A DNA stretch of 14,844 nt. Source: Burkholderiales bacterium. Its GTDB lineage: Bacteria > Pseudomonadota > Gammaproteobacteria > Burkholderiales > SG8-41. Shown in pieces: positions 7,449-14,751 of the stretch. Position 1 is the stretch's first letter. Every line of letters begins with the position of its first letter. Under the pieces are notes generated by a model. The model ran no database searches and had not been told where the DNA came from. It worked only from the letters and a program-made list of their open reading frames with translations. Made by a program: the position numbers and the translations under genes. Location of the stretch: positions 1 through 14,844 of the forward strand of contig SYEN01000522.1 in NCBI GenBank assembly GCA_005800795.1, written 5' to 3'.

Positions 7449-8324
7449 ATGCGTAAGAACTGGATTACGCTCGGCGCATTGTTCGCCTGCGTGGCGGCGC
7501 TGGGCCTGTTCGTGTGGCTCGTGCCACCCCAATCGCACAGCAACACCGCCGCCGTTGCCACGCTGAAGCCAGCGGATGCGCGCGCCCTGCGCGTGCAGTT
7601 CCGGGGCAAGGTAGTCGCCGTGCTGGAAAAGCGCGGCACGGACTGGTTTATCGTCGAACCCATCAAAGCGCCCGCCGACAACTTTCAAGTGCTGCGCGTG
7701 CTGGCGGTGCTGGATGCCCGCAGCACCGCGCAATACCCCACTGCCGACGCCGCGAAATTCGATCTTGATCCGCCGCAAACCGAACTCGTCATCGACGGCC
7801 AGCGCTTTGGCTTTGGTGCCATCAACACCGTTACGCGTGAACAATATCTGCTGGCGCAAAACCAGATACATGCCGTGGAAACGCGCCTCGCCGCCGCAAT
7901 ACCGACCGATGCCAACGCGCTGATACGCCGCAGCGTCTTCGCGGCGGGCGAGATACCCGCGCGGTTTGAATTTGGCGCGTACACCATAAGCCACGACGGC
8001 AACAAATGGATCACCACACCGCAGAAGGACAAAGCAGGGCACAGCGAAGGAGTCGTTTCGCAAGACGATTTCAACCGCTGGGCTGCGCAGTGGCGCGAAG
8101 GCAGCGCGCTGCGCGCCGCTATTTTTGATGCCAACGACAAAACCGGCGGCAAACCCGAGGCGCGCGAAGTTCTCGTCACGCTGAAAAACGGCGCGAAAGT
8201 CGCTCTCGGCATCGTGCAGGAGCAGCCCGAACTGGTGGTGCGGCGGGCCGATCTTGGATTGCAGTTCACGTTTACCGGCGACATCGGGCGGCAGATGATG
8301 GAGCCGCCCCCAGCGCGCAAATAG
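7449..8324 (+). CDS. DUF4340 membrane-anchored protein of the Gld-type operon
   Basis: 291 residues. An N-terminal membrane anchor (WITLGALFACVAALGLFVWLV, about residues 5-25) is followed by a soluble, presumably periplasmic region. Features recalling DUF4340 are the early strand ADARALRVQFRGKVVAVLEKRGTDWFIVEP, the LDPPQTELVIDGQRFGFGAIN segment, and EQYLLAQNQIHAVE near the middle. Genes of this family usually follow gldG-like genes, as here (17 bp after the GldG-like stop). No catalytic motif is visible. It probably works with the GldG-like protein on the periplasmic side of the transporter, which is inference. The Shine-Dalgarno is weak. It is the last gene of the operon before the AT-rich motif and mutM. 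Confidence 0.8.
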   Translation: MRKNWITLGALFACVAALGLFVWLVPPQSHSNTAAVATLKPADARALRVQFRGKVVAVLEKRGTDWFIVEPIKAPADNFQVLRVLAVLDARSTAQYPTADAAKFDLDPPQTELVIDGQRFGFGAINTVTREQYLLAQNQIHAVETRLAAAIPTDANALIRRSVFAAGEIPARFEFGAYTISHDGNKWITTPQKDKAGHSEGVVSQDDFNRWAAQWREGSALRAAIFDANDKTGGKPEAREVLVTLKNGAKVALGIVQEQPELVVRRADLGLQFTFTGDIGRQMMEPPPARK

Positions 8325-8333
8325 AGAATTGAT

Positions 8334-8361
8334 GTAAGTCTCTGTTTTAATTGAATATTTT
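8334..8361 (+). repeat. Dispersed AT-rich intergenic motif, copy B
   Basis: Reads GTAAGTCTCTGTTTT then AATTGAATATTTT; it differs from the 28-base consensus at two positions in the left half. It lies 9 bp after the DUF4340 stop and its last base touches the mutM ATG, so it fills the place where a ribosome-binding site should be. Orientation is sense relative to both flanking genes. Confidence 0.75.
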
Positions 8362-9186
8362 ATGCCAGAACTCCCCGAGGTCGAAACCACCCGTCGCGGC
8401 CTGCTCAGGGCCATGGAAGGCGTGCGCGTCAACCGCGCCATCGTGCGCGAACGGCGCATGCGCCAGCCGATTCCGCGTGCACTGCCCGGCTGCGTTGAAG
8501 GCGAAACCATCCGCGCGCTGACACGGCGCGCAAAGTATTTGCTGGTCGCGTTCGACGCGGGCACGCTGATTGTTCATCTGGGCATGTCGGGCCGCTTGTG
8601 GCTGATCGACACCGATACGCCACCGCAAAAGCACGATCACTTCGATCTCGTGCTCGCCAACGGCAAGACCGTGCGCCTGCGCGATCCGCGCCGCTTTGGG
8701 TTAGTGCTGTGGCATGCGCGGGAGAAAGGGGACGTGGCACAACACAAGCTCTTCGCCGCGCTCGGCCCGGAACCGCTGTCTGACGCCTTCAACGGCGCGG
8801 CCCTGCACGCCGCCACGCGCAAGCGTGGCGCGGCGATCAAGCTCGTCATCATGGACAGTCACGTCGTTGTAGGCGTGGGTAATATTTACGCCAGCGAAGC
8901 GTTGTTCCGCGCCGGAATCAGCCCGCGCATCGCCGCGCGGCGGCTGACGCGCGCGCGCTGCGATGTACTGGCCAGCGTGATCCGCGAGACATTGAGCGAA
9001 GCCATCACGGCCGGCGGCAGCAGCATCCGCGACTACGTCGGGGGCGACGGCATGGCCGGCAATTTTCAGATTAACTTCGCGGTGTACGACCGCGACGGTC
9101 AGCCCTGTCACCGGTGCGGCACGTTGATCAAGCGGCTTACCCAGGGCCAACGCTCGACGTTTTACTGTCCCGCGTGCCAGCGGTAA
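8362..9186 (+). CDS. mutM: Formamidopyrimidine-DNA glycosylase (Fpg)
   Basis: Base-excision repair enzyme that removes 8-oxoguanine and formamidopyrimidines and cuts the DNA at the resulting abasic site. All hallmarks are present: N-terminal MPELPEVETTRRGL with the catalytic Pro2 and Glu3, Lys58 in RRAKYLL (Lys57 in mature numbering), HLGMSGRL, the helix-two-turn-helix region with VVGVGNIYASEALF, and a C-terminal zinc finger with Cys249, Cys252, Cys269 and Cys272 around QGQRSTFYCPAC. Length 274 is usual. The start is fixed because Pro2 must follow Met. There is no Shine-Dalgarno: an AT-rich motif copy directly abuts the ATG. In related bacteria mutM is commonly close to the TPR/lolB block; here the four-gene transporter operon lies between them. 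Confidence 0.98.
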   Translation: MPELPEVETTRRGLLRAMEGVRVNRAIVRERRMRQPIPRALPGCVEGETIRALTRRAKYLLVAFDAGTLIVHLGMSGRLWLIDTDTPPQKHDHFDLVLANGKTVRLRDPRRFGLVLWHAREKGDVAQHKLFAALGPEPLSDAFNGAALHAATRKRGAAIKLVIMDSHVVVGVGNIYASEALFRAGISPRIAARRLTRARCDVLASVIRETLSEAITAGGSSIRDYVGGDGMAGNFQINFAVYDRDGQPCHRCGTLIKRLTQGQRSTFYCPACQR

Positions 9187-9241
9187 GCCGTGAGGCAGGC
9201 GTGGCACAATGGCCCCATCAATGGCTTTCTGGAGAAACCTC

Positions 9242-9946
9242 ATGAGCTTCGCCAACAAGACCGTCATCGTCACCGGCGCCGCCGGTAATCTGGGCAAGGC
9301 AGTCGCGCGCGCGTTTGCCGATCAGGGTGCGAATCTGGTGCTGGTGGATTTGAAGCGCGAGAGTCTCGCTGCCGCGTTCGGTGCGGAAAACGACCGCGCC
9401 CTGTTTGCAGCATCGAATCTGCTGGAGCAAAGCGGTGCGTCGAGTGTGGTGCAAGCCGCGCTCGCCCGCTTCAAGCGCATCGATGTGCTGTGCAACATCG
9501 CCGGCGGTTTTCGCATGGGCGAAGCCGTGCACGAAACCTCGGACGACAACTGGAATTTTCTGTTCGACATCAACACGCGCACCCTGCTGCACGTGGTGCG
9601 CGCGGTGGTGCCTCAGATGGTGACGGCGGGTGGCGGCAAGATCGTCAACGTCGGCGCCTTTGCCGCGCAAAAAGGCGTGGCGCACATGGGCGCCTACACC
9701 GCCGCCAAGGGCACCGTAATCCGCATGACCGAAGCCATGGCCGCTGAACTGCGCGAGAAAAATATCAACGTCAATTGCGTGTTACCCACCATCATCGACA
9801 CGCCGGACAACCGCGCGGCCATGCCCAAGGCTGATCCGGCAAAATGGGTCGCGCCCGTTGATCTGGCGAACGTGATTCTGTTTCTGGCGTCGGATGCTGC
9901 GCGCGCGGTGCATGGCGCGGCGGTGCCGGTGAGCGGGCTAAGTTAG
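9242..9946 (+). CDS. Short-chain dehydrogenase/reductase (SDR) with Ser-to-Ala change in the active site
   Basis: 234 residues, a classical-size Rossmann-fold oxidoreductase. Seen: nucleotide loop TGAAGNLG (11-18), an acidic residue after beta-2 (VLVD36) that favours NAD over NADP, CNIAGG (84-89) in place of NNAG, active-site Asn111, and YTAAK with Tyr152 and Lys156. The residue 13 before Tyr, normally the catalytic Ser, is Ala139 in VNVGAFAAQKG. The ATG at 9242 is preceded by GGAG at a good distance; an upstream ATG at 9209 has no such signal. It lies 55 bp after mutM on the same strand and may be co-transcribed. The substrate cannot be told from sequence. Some SDR relatives share a VNVGA-type segment, so reduced or altered activity is possible but not certain. 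Confidence 0.9.
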   Translation: MSFANKTVIVTGAAGNLGKAVARAFADQGANLVLVDLKRESLAAAFGAENDRALFAASNLLEQSGASSVVQAALARFKRIDVLCNIAGGFRMGEAVHETSDDNWNFLFDINTRTLLHVVRAVVPQMVTAGGGKIVNVGAFAAQKGVAHMGAYTAAKGTVIRMTEAMAAELREKNINVNCVLPTIIDTPDNRAAMPKADPAKWVAPVDLANVILFLASDAARAVHGAAVPVSGLS

Positions 9947-9963
9947 CTGAATCTAAAGGTGTG

Positions 9964-11234
9964 CTACGGGTGTGACACCCCACGTCGCCCGGCCAGAAAC
10001 GCGATCACCGCCAAACATTGCACCACCGCAGCGGTAGCGAAAACGGCGGGCGCGCTACCTGCTGCAATGCCCGTTGAAGACGCAACCGTGAACTCGCGGA
10101 TCACGCCAAAGAATGCCGGCGCAATAGCGTAGCCGCCTTGCGCAATCGCCACGACTAACGCTGCTGCGCGCTGCACATCCTGCGCGGCAAACTCAACCTG
10201 CGCGATCAACGGCGGCAACGACGTGGCATTGCCGAAGCCAAGACCAAACAGCATGACGCCAGCCAGTAGCAGCGGCACGTGAGTCCCTGCTGCAAGCATG
10301 AGCGCAATGGAACCCGCAATCTGCATCGCGTAACCCGCGCAAGCTACCAGACGCCGGTCGGCGCCCGCAGGCATCAGCCAGCCCAGCATTGTCCGCCCCC
10401 AATCGCCATCAACGTCACCAGTCCCATCGCCCAGCCCGCGTCCCGCGCGCCCAGTGCCGGAACTAACAGCGAATACAGATGCGCAATCAGCCCGATTTGC
10501 GCGAACAAGCCGAACATCATGCCCAGACACAGCGTCACAAAGCGCCGGTCCCGCCACAACCGCGCACCGGGCAACGGCGGCGCTAAGGCCACGGCTTCCG
10601 GAGGCACGTGCAGCGGGCCGCCATCCGGCCCCACGCCCATCATCGCCGGTGTGCGTGAAAAAACCTGTTCGGCCAGCACCCACAACGTCACCAGCATGAC
10701 GCCCGCGATCAGCGAAGTTGCCAGCGGAAACCCCAAACCGTGAATCGCCGCGACCCACAGCGGCGAAAAAATAATGCCGCCCACGCTGCCGCCGTTGTAG
10801 GCCATGCCCAGCGCCATTGGCCGGCCACGGTCGAACCACGGCGACACCACCGAATTGAGCGCGGCGGCGCTCATGGTTCCCCAGCCGGTGCCGCTTAGGG
10901 TGGCGGCAATGAAAAGTTGCCACGGTTCGCCCGCTGCTCCCCACGTCACCATGCCGGCGGCCATCGCGCAAGCGCCTGCTTTCGACACGCGCGGTATGCC
11001 GTAGCGCCGGTGCAGCGCGGGCAAATTGCCGCCGGTGATCGCGCCGGCGGCAAAGTGCACGCTGATCGCCGCGGATATCAGGGCGAGCGTCCAGCCTCGT
11101 GTCTCATGAATCACGGCGAGGAAAACCGGCGGCCCGTAAAACCCCAGTCCCCATCCGAACACTGCCATCACGAACGCCGCGTGCACGACCCGCCAGCCGT
11201 AGAAACCGCGTGGTGCGCTCGCGTTGTTTTTCAA
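9964..11234 (-). pseudogene. MFS transporter disrupted by a single-base frameshift
   Basis: Two overlapping minus-strand frames together encode one major facilitator. The N-terminal part (to about 10374) has FYGWRVVHAAFVMAVFGWG, helix 2-3 loop residues LPALHRRYGIPR, and SPWFDRGRPMALGMAYNGG, like OFA/CynX-type carriers. The C-terminal part continues in another frame from TMLGWLMPAGADRRL through GVMLFGLGFGNATSLPPLI to the stop at 9964. The switch falls at a G5 run (C5 on the plus strand, 10396-10400): one more G would give AIGGRTMLGW without a break. As it stands, translation ends after QCWAG. The likely start is TTG at 11234 with GGGAG six bases upstream; GTG at 11339 is also open and would extend the protein into the divergent promoter. 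Substrate unknown. A sequencing error in the homopolymer is a real alternative. Confidence 0.85.
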
Positions 11235-11359
11235 GTACTGCTCCCGTGTTATCAAGAACCGCAGTTTACGCAGCTGCGAACGCCAACGTTTCGGCGCGGG
11301 CCGAAGCATCGGCAGGGCAACAGGGGTATGCTTGGTCACCCCAATTTCGTGAAGCGCGC
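11235..11359. promoter_or_regulatory. Divergent control region between the MFS gene and the ArsR-like regulator
   Basis: If the transporter starts at TTG 11234, this 125-bp gap separates divergent genes and is where the ArsR-like protein would be expected to bind. It contains the transporter's Shine-Dalgarno (GGGAG on the minus strand, near 11241-11245). I could not find a convincing inverted-repeat operator or clear -10/-35 hexamers. The call rests on gene arrangement. Confidence 0.35.
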
Positions 11360-12079
11360 ATGGCTACTCAAGCAAGATTCGCGGAAATCGCGGCGCTTGC
11401 CGGTGATCCGGCGCGTGCTGCCATGCTGCATGCACTGATGGACGGGCGCGCGCTGACGGCGACGGAATTGGCACGTGCCGCCGGCGTGACTGCACAAACC
11501 GCAAGTGAGCACCTCGCGAAATTAACGTCCGCCGGGTTGCTGCGCGCGGAAAAACAGGGCCGGCATCGCTACCACCGTCTGGCTTCAAGCGGTGTGGCGC
11601 AAATGATCGAGAGCATCATGCGCGTGGCGTCGCATCTTGAAACACTGCGGCCCATGCTGGAGACAGGCCCGCGCGATGCCGCATTGCGCGCTGCGCGAAC
11701 TTGCTACGATCATCTGGCGGGCCGCCTGGGTGTGGCGTTGATGGATGCACTCATCACGCGCGAGTGCGTGGAACTGACGCACGACGCGGGGCTGCTGACG
11801 GACAAGGGTGTGGCGCTGTTTGAGGCCATGGGCATGGATGTCGCGGTGATAACCGCCAACCGCAGCCGCGCAGCCCGCGCGCCTCGCGTGTTATGCCGCC
11901 CCTGTCTGGACTGGAGCGAGCGCCGCCCGCATCTGGCGGGCGCGCTGGGCGCATCGCTTTGCGCGCACAGCTTCGATCAAGGCTGGATACGCCGGCTGCA
12001 AGCCACGCGGGCCTTCGCGGTTACGCCCGCCGGCTGGCGCGTATTCGGCGATGCCTTGGGTATCCAGCCGAAGCTGTAA
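11360..12079 (+). CDS. ArsR-family winged-helix transcriptional regulator
   Basis: 239 residues from the ATG at 11360; the frame is open further upstream but without family sequence. The N-terminal third is an ArsR-type winged helix: GDPARAAMLHALMDG (15-29), recognition region LTATELARAAGVTAQTASEHLAKL (32-55), and the wing GLLRAEKQGRHRYHRL. The C-terminal domain ends with the block CLDWSERRPHLAGALG found in the longer, 220-240 residue members. Cysteines occur at 115, 136, 179, 182 and 201; the C179-x-x-C182 pair is notable, but metal sensing cannot be concluded. It is divergent from the frameshifted MFS gene and convergent with the intact MFS gene, so it may regulate the adjacent transporter locally. 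Ligand unknown. Confidence 0.88.
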   Translation: MATQARFAEIAALAGDPARAAMLHALMDGRALTATELARAAGVTAQTASEHLAKLTSAGLLRAEKQGRHRYHRLASSGVAQMIESIMRVASHLETLRPMLETGPRDAALRAARTCYDHLAGRLGVALMDALITRECVELTHDAGLLTDKGVALFEAMGMDVAVITANRSRAARAPRVLCRPCLDWSERRPHLAGALGASLCAHSFDQGWIRRLQATRAFAVTPAGWRVFGDALGIQPKL

Positions 12080-12101
12080 GCGTTGCACCAGAGATCGTTG
12101 T

Positions 12102-12129
12102 AAAAAAGTGTTTTAAAACAAATACTTAC
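12102..12129 (-). repeat. Dispersed AT-rich intergenic motif, copy C
   Basis: On the minus strand it reads GTAAGTATTTGTTTT, identical to the consensus for 15 bases, then AAAACACTTTTTT, with five differences over 28. It fills the 46-bp gap between convergent genes. The TAA of the minus-strand MFS gene (12126-12128) is formed by bases 2-4 of the motif. It contains the perfect palindrome TGTTTTAAAACA (12109-12120 on the plus strand) and ends in a T6 run on the minus strand, so it could help terminate transcription, although the stem is AT-only and weak. Confidence 0.7.
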
Positions 12130-13346
12130 GGAAATTTTACTTTTTCCTGCCCGCCGCCCAGCAGCAGCAAGCCCGAGACCGCCGCCAGCCCGCCCACGGC
12201 CGTATACGCTATGCCGTAGTCGCCGAGCACAGTAACCGTCACCGAAAACGCTGGCGGAATCAACATCACACCGGCGAACATGATCGCAGTGCCAAGACCG
12301 GTCGCTTCCGTACGCCGCGCGCCGCCCAGTCGCGCCCATTCCGCGTAAGCCAGCCCGGTAAAACCGCTGGCGGTGGCGCCCGCGACCGCACAAATCGCGA
12401 TCACCAGCAGCGGTGGCCAGTCCGTGCCGAACTGCCCGGTCATCACCGCAGCGACACAACTGATCACACCCTGCAGGGCAAGCAACTTGTGCGCGGCCAG
12501 CACCTTGTCCGCCAGCCACCCCCACAGGGGACGGGTCAACACGGCGGAAATCTGGAACACCGCGAGCGCCTGCCCCGCGCGCACCAGGTCAAAGCCCGCC
12601 TGGCTCGTCAGATGCACTGTCATGAAGGTGGTGAAGCACAGCTGCAAGCTGGTGTAGGCAAAACTCGTCAGCGCGAGACGGCGCATCGCCACGCTTTCGC
12701 GCAACATCTTGAACGGCGCGAGCAGGCCCGCGCGAAAAATCGCATGTGTGGCGTCGCGGTCGCTGTCCCAGCGCGCGCGCGGTAGCTGCATCGCCAGCAG
12801 CAGAATCAGCACCGGCACGGTCTGGCACAGCAGCGCGGTGCGCCAGCCGAGCTGCACCGTCAACGGCGCCATCAGCAGGCCTGCCAGTACGCCGCCGAGC
12901 GGCACGCCGATCTGCCGTATCCCGAGCACAAAATTCATCATGCCCGGCGGTGTGCGCGGCACCAGCAGATGGGTGCTGGCGGGCGCGGTGGCCCCATACG
13001 CCAAGCCCAGCAGCGCTGCACCGATCACCACCGACAGCAGACTGCCCATCGCACATGTGAGCAGCATGGCCAGCGTCGCCAGCAGAACCACCTGGCTCGC
13101 GCGCACCGCACCGTAACGCCGGATATAGCCCGGCGACAACAGCGCGGAGACGATGCCCACGCCATAAACAGTCGCGACAAAGAAACCCACCAGCGTACCC
13201 GGCACCTGAAGATCGCGCGCGATGACTGGGGCCACCGCCGGAAACGAATAGGCGGCCATGGTGGCAAGGCTTTGTGTCGCCAGCGTGACGATCAACGGCC
13301 CGGTGGGAAATCCCAACCGGGCAACTGCCGCATGTGGCGTTGTCAC
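12126..13346 (-). CDS. MFS transporter, intact
   Basis: 406 residues with the twelve-helix pattern of the major facilitator superfamily. The N-terminal half has ATMAAYSFPAVAPVIARDL (helix 1 and the first periplasmic loop), GIVSALLSPGYIRRYGAVRAS (the helix 2-3 loop motif, weakly conserved), and GLAYGATAPASTHLL; a central loop precedes PFKMLRESVAMRRLALTSF; the C-terminal half includes PLWGWLADKVLAAHK. It resembles cyanate-permease-like carriers (CynX/NarK-type) more than drug exporters, but the substrate is not readable. The start is GTG at 13346; a stop codon lies a short way upstream in frame, so a longer protein is excluded. The last codon and stop merge with an AT-rich motif copy. It is a different protein from the frameshifted MFS gene 1 kb away. 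Confidence 0.88.
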   Translation of the reverse strand: MTTPHAAVARLGFPTGPLIVTLATQSLATMAAYSFPAVAPVIARDLQVPGTLVGFFVATVYGVGIVSALLSPGYIRRYGAVRASQVVLLATLAMLLTCAMGSLLSVVIGAALLGLAYGATAPASTHLLVPRTPPGMMNFVLGIRQIGVPLGGVLAGLLMAPLTVQLGWRTALLCQTVPVLILLLAMQLPRARWDSDRDATHAIFRAGLLAPFKMLRESVAMRRLALTSFAYTSLQLCFTTFMTVHLTSQAGFDLVRAGQALAVFQISAVLTRPLWGWLADKVLAAHKLLALQGVISCVAAVMTGQFGTDWPPLLVIAICAVAGATASGFTGLAYAEWARLGGARRTEATGLGTAIMFAGVMLIPPAFSVTVTVLGDYGIAYTAVGGLAAVSGLLLLGGGQEKVKFP

Positions 13347-13375
13347 CGTGCGGCGGCCGCGCAGGGGCGCCTAAG

Positions 13376-13411
13376 AGCCATACAATCAGCCATACACGCA
13401 GCCATACAACC
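13376..13411. repeat. Three tandem 12-bp units at the end of the amidohydrolase remnant
   Basis: Units AGCCATACAATC, AGCCATACACGC and AGCCATACAACC follow directly on one another; the first nine bases are near-identical. On the minus strand they encode (L/V)-Y-G repeats: the remnant ends ERLYG-C-VYG-stop, and beyond the TGA the same frame reads LYGS-stop. This suggests 12-bp slippage near an original RLYG(S) terminus. Confidence 0.7.
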
Positions 13412-13574
13412 GCTCGGGATTGTCCACCAGAATTTTCTCGCGTGCGGCTTCGTCCCGCACCCACCCCGCGAGTTGCTCCACCCGCGTGCCGGTGCTGGGC
13501 ATTTCATCGTCCATCATCACGCCGGGAAACTCCGCTGCGATGCGGTCAAAGTCGGGAAAGTTTTCAATAACCAT
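13386..13574 (-). pseudogene. C-terminal remnant of an amidohydrolase
   Basis: The 62-residue frame from ATG 13574 ends with GWVRDEAAREKILVDNPERLYG, which strongly resembles the C terminus of amidohydrolase_2 proteins of the 2-pyrone-4,6-dicarboxylate hydrolase-like group (ILVDNPARLYGF). The preceding MPSTGTRVEQLAGW fits the MP-x-x-G region that comes before it. Nothing of the TIM barrel or its metal-binding histidines is present; the frame is open only to 13604. Just upstream is a strong AGGAGG (13610-13615) and a 14-codon frame from ATG 13618 whose TGA overlaps this ATG (TGATG), so a short peptide might still be made by coupling. It is unlike the C terminus of the neighbouring intact amidohydrolase, so it is not a duplication of it. 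A genuine small gene is the alternative. Confidence 0.55.
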
Positions 13575-13630
13575 CAGAAACGCTGGGCACTCGCAGACAC
13601 CGTGTCAGACCTCCTCATGATGGATATAAC

Positions 13631-13658
13631 ATAAGTATTTGTTTTTATTGACTATTTT
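13631..13658 (+). repeat. Dispersed AT-rich intergenic motif, copy D
   Basis: Reads ATAAGTATTTGTTTT then TATTGACTATTTT, two differences from the 28-base consensus. Its right end overlaps the stop codon of the minus-strand amidohydrolase (13657-13659) by two bases, so it is antisense to that gene. It lies about 27 bp from the limit of the open frame of the amidohydrolase remnant. Confidence 0.8.
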
Positions 13659-14712
13659 ATACAGCCAAGCGATACACCCGCGCTGCCGTATCGCGATACA
13701 TGGCCAACTTTTCCGCGGGTGAACACTGCGCCGTGATGCGTTTCAACGCATTCCACAACACGCGGTAGCCGGTCGATTCTTTGTCGACCGGGAAGTTGCT
13801 TTCCATCATGCAGCGGTTCGGGCCGAAAAGTTCGATGCAGGTCTCGACATACGGGCGCCAGGCGGCAGCGAGGTCTTCCGACGAGGGCGGCGTGTCGCGC
13901 AAATGGAAATCAAAGCCGCAGTAGGTCATGCCCAGGCCTCCGACCTTCACCGTGAGATTCGGAAACTGCACCAGCTCACTCATGTTTTTGCGCCACACCT
14001 TGAATACTTCATCGCGGTTTTCATGCGGGGCAATGCCGAGCAACCCGCCGCAGTGATTCAGGATTACCTGGGTATCGGGAAAGGCTGTGAGTAAATCCAC
14101 GGTGTCGGGCAACTGCGGATGAAACTGCCACGATTCAAAGCTCAAACCGAGCGGTTTCAAATGTGCGAGACCCTTGCGAAACTGCGGATCCATCACCTGA
14201 TGGCGCGGCGGCTGGCGGCGACCGAATTTGGCGGCGTTGCCGGTATCCCACGTTACGCCGTGGCGGATGCCACGAAAGCGCCCGTTGCCCGCAGCGATCA
14301 GCGCTTCCAGTACGGGCCGCGCGTCATCACCCAGCGCAAGATCGGCGTGACCGATTATGCCCGCGCACAGTTTCGCCTTGCCGTAATTGCCGCTGGCGCA
14401 CATCGCCGCCACCCCGTTGACGAACTCCACTTCGCCCACCGGCTTCATCGGCGCCGGCCCGTCGGCGCGATACATGGAGCCGGCTTCTATAAACACCGTG
14501 GCAATCACGTTGTGGCCGGAATGCACATCGTCGGCCAACTCCCAGATCAGATAACGGCCGAGGTCTTTTTCCCAAATGTGATGATGCGGATCGATGATTG
14601 GCAAATCCGGTTCGATCACGTCCTCTTGCCGCTTTTGCGTCCACGCGTGCAGATCAGTCTGCCGGCGAAACGTGCTGCCCTTGAATTCCCTGGATACGTC
14701 AAACTGCGGCAT
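13657..14712 (-). CDS. Amidohydrolase family protein (Amidohydrolase_2, COG3618 type)
   Basis: 351 residues, a predicted cytoplasmic metal-dependent hydrolase with a TIM-barrel fold. Motifs: IIDPHHHIW (39-47) with the metal-site histidines after beta-1, FRGIRHGV (146-153), SWQFHPQL (194-201) with His198, ILNHCGG (217-223) with His220, and MMESNFPVDK (302-311), where Asn306 stands in the place of the Asp in the GSDWP form; the SNFPVD variant is known in this group. There is no signal peptide. A good Shine-Dalgarno (AGGGAG) lies seven bases before ATG 14712. Relatives act on lactones or small carboxylic compounds; the substrate here is unknown. It is bracketed by two direct copies of the AT-rich motif. 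It is possibly co-transcribed with the partial gene upstream, 67 bp away. Confidence 0.92.
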   Translation of the reverse strand: MPQFDVSREFKGSTFRRQTDLHAWTQKRQEDVIEPDLPIIDPHHHIWEKDLGRYLIWELADDVHSGHNVIATVFIEAGSMYRADGPAPMKPVGEVEFVNGVAAMCASGNYGKAKLCAGIIGHADLALGDDARPVLEALIAAGNGRFRGIRHGVTWDTGNAAKFGRRQPPRHQVMDPQFRKGLAHLKPLGLSFESWQFHPQLPDTVDLLTAFPDTQVILNHCGGLLGIAPHENRDEVFKVWRKNMSELVQFPNLTVKVGGLGMTYCGFDFHLRDTPPSSEDLAAAWRPYVETCIELFGPNRCMMESNFPVDKESTGYRVLWNALKRITAQCSPAEKLAMYRDTAARVYRLAV

Positions 14713-14751
14713 GCGAATGCTCCCTGAATCAAATCGTGATGTTGGTGTTAT

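Noticed and set aside
7338..8564. Long minus-strand open frame (408 codons) opposite the DUF4340 gene and mutM
   Set aside because: It is antisense to two well-supported genes, its translation has no recognisable domain and is rich in Arg/Gly/His, as expected of a shadow frame in GC-rich DNA.
9947..9963. Rho-independent terminator between the convergent SDR and MFS genes
   Set aside because: GGTGT...ACACC nearby pairs over only five bases with no T run, and part of it is inside the MFS coding end.
11099..11359. N-terminal extension of the ArsR-like regulator by 87 residues
   Set aside because: The frame is open upstream, but the extension is Arg/Ser-rich with no domain and overlaps the divergent MFS gene; the winged helix starts normally after ATG 11360.
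13376..13411. CRISPR-like short repeats
   Set aside because: The three 12-bp units are directly adjacent with no spacers and lie in a coding remnant; this is replication slippage.
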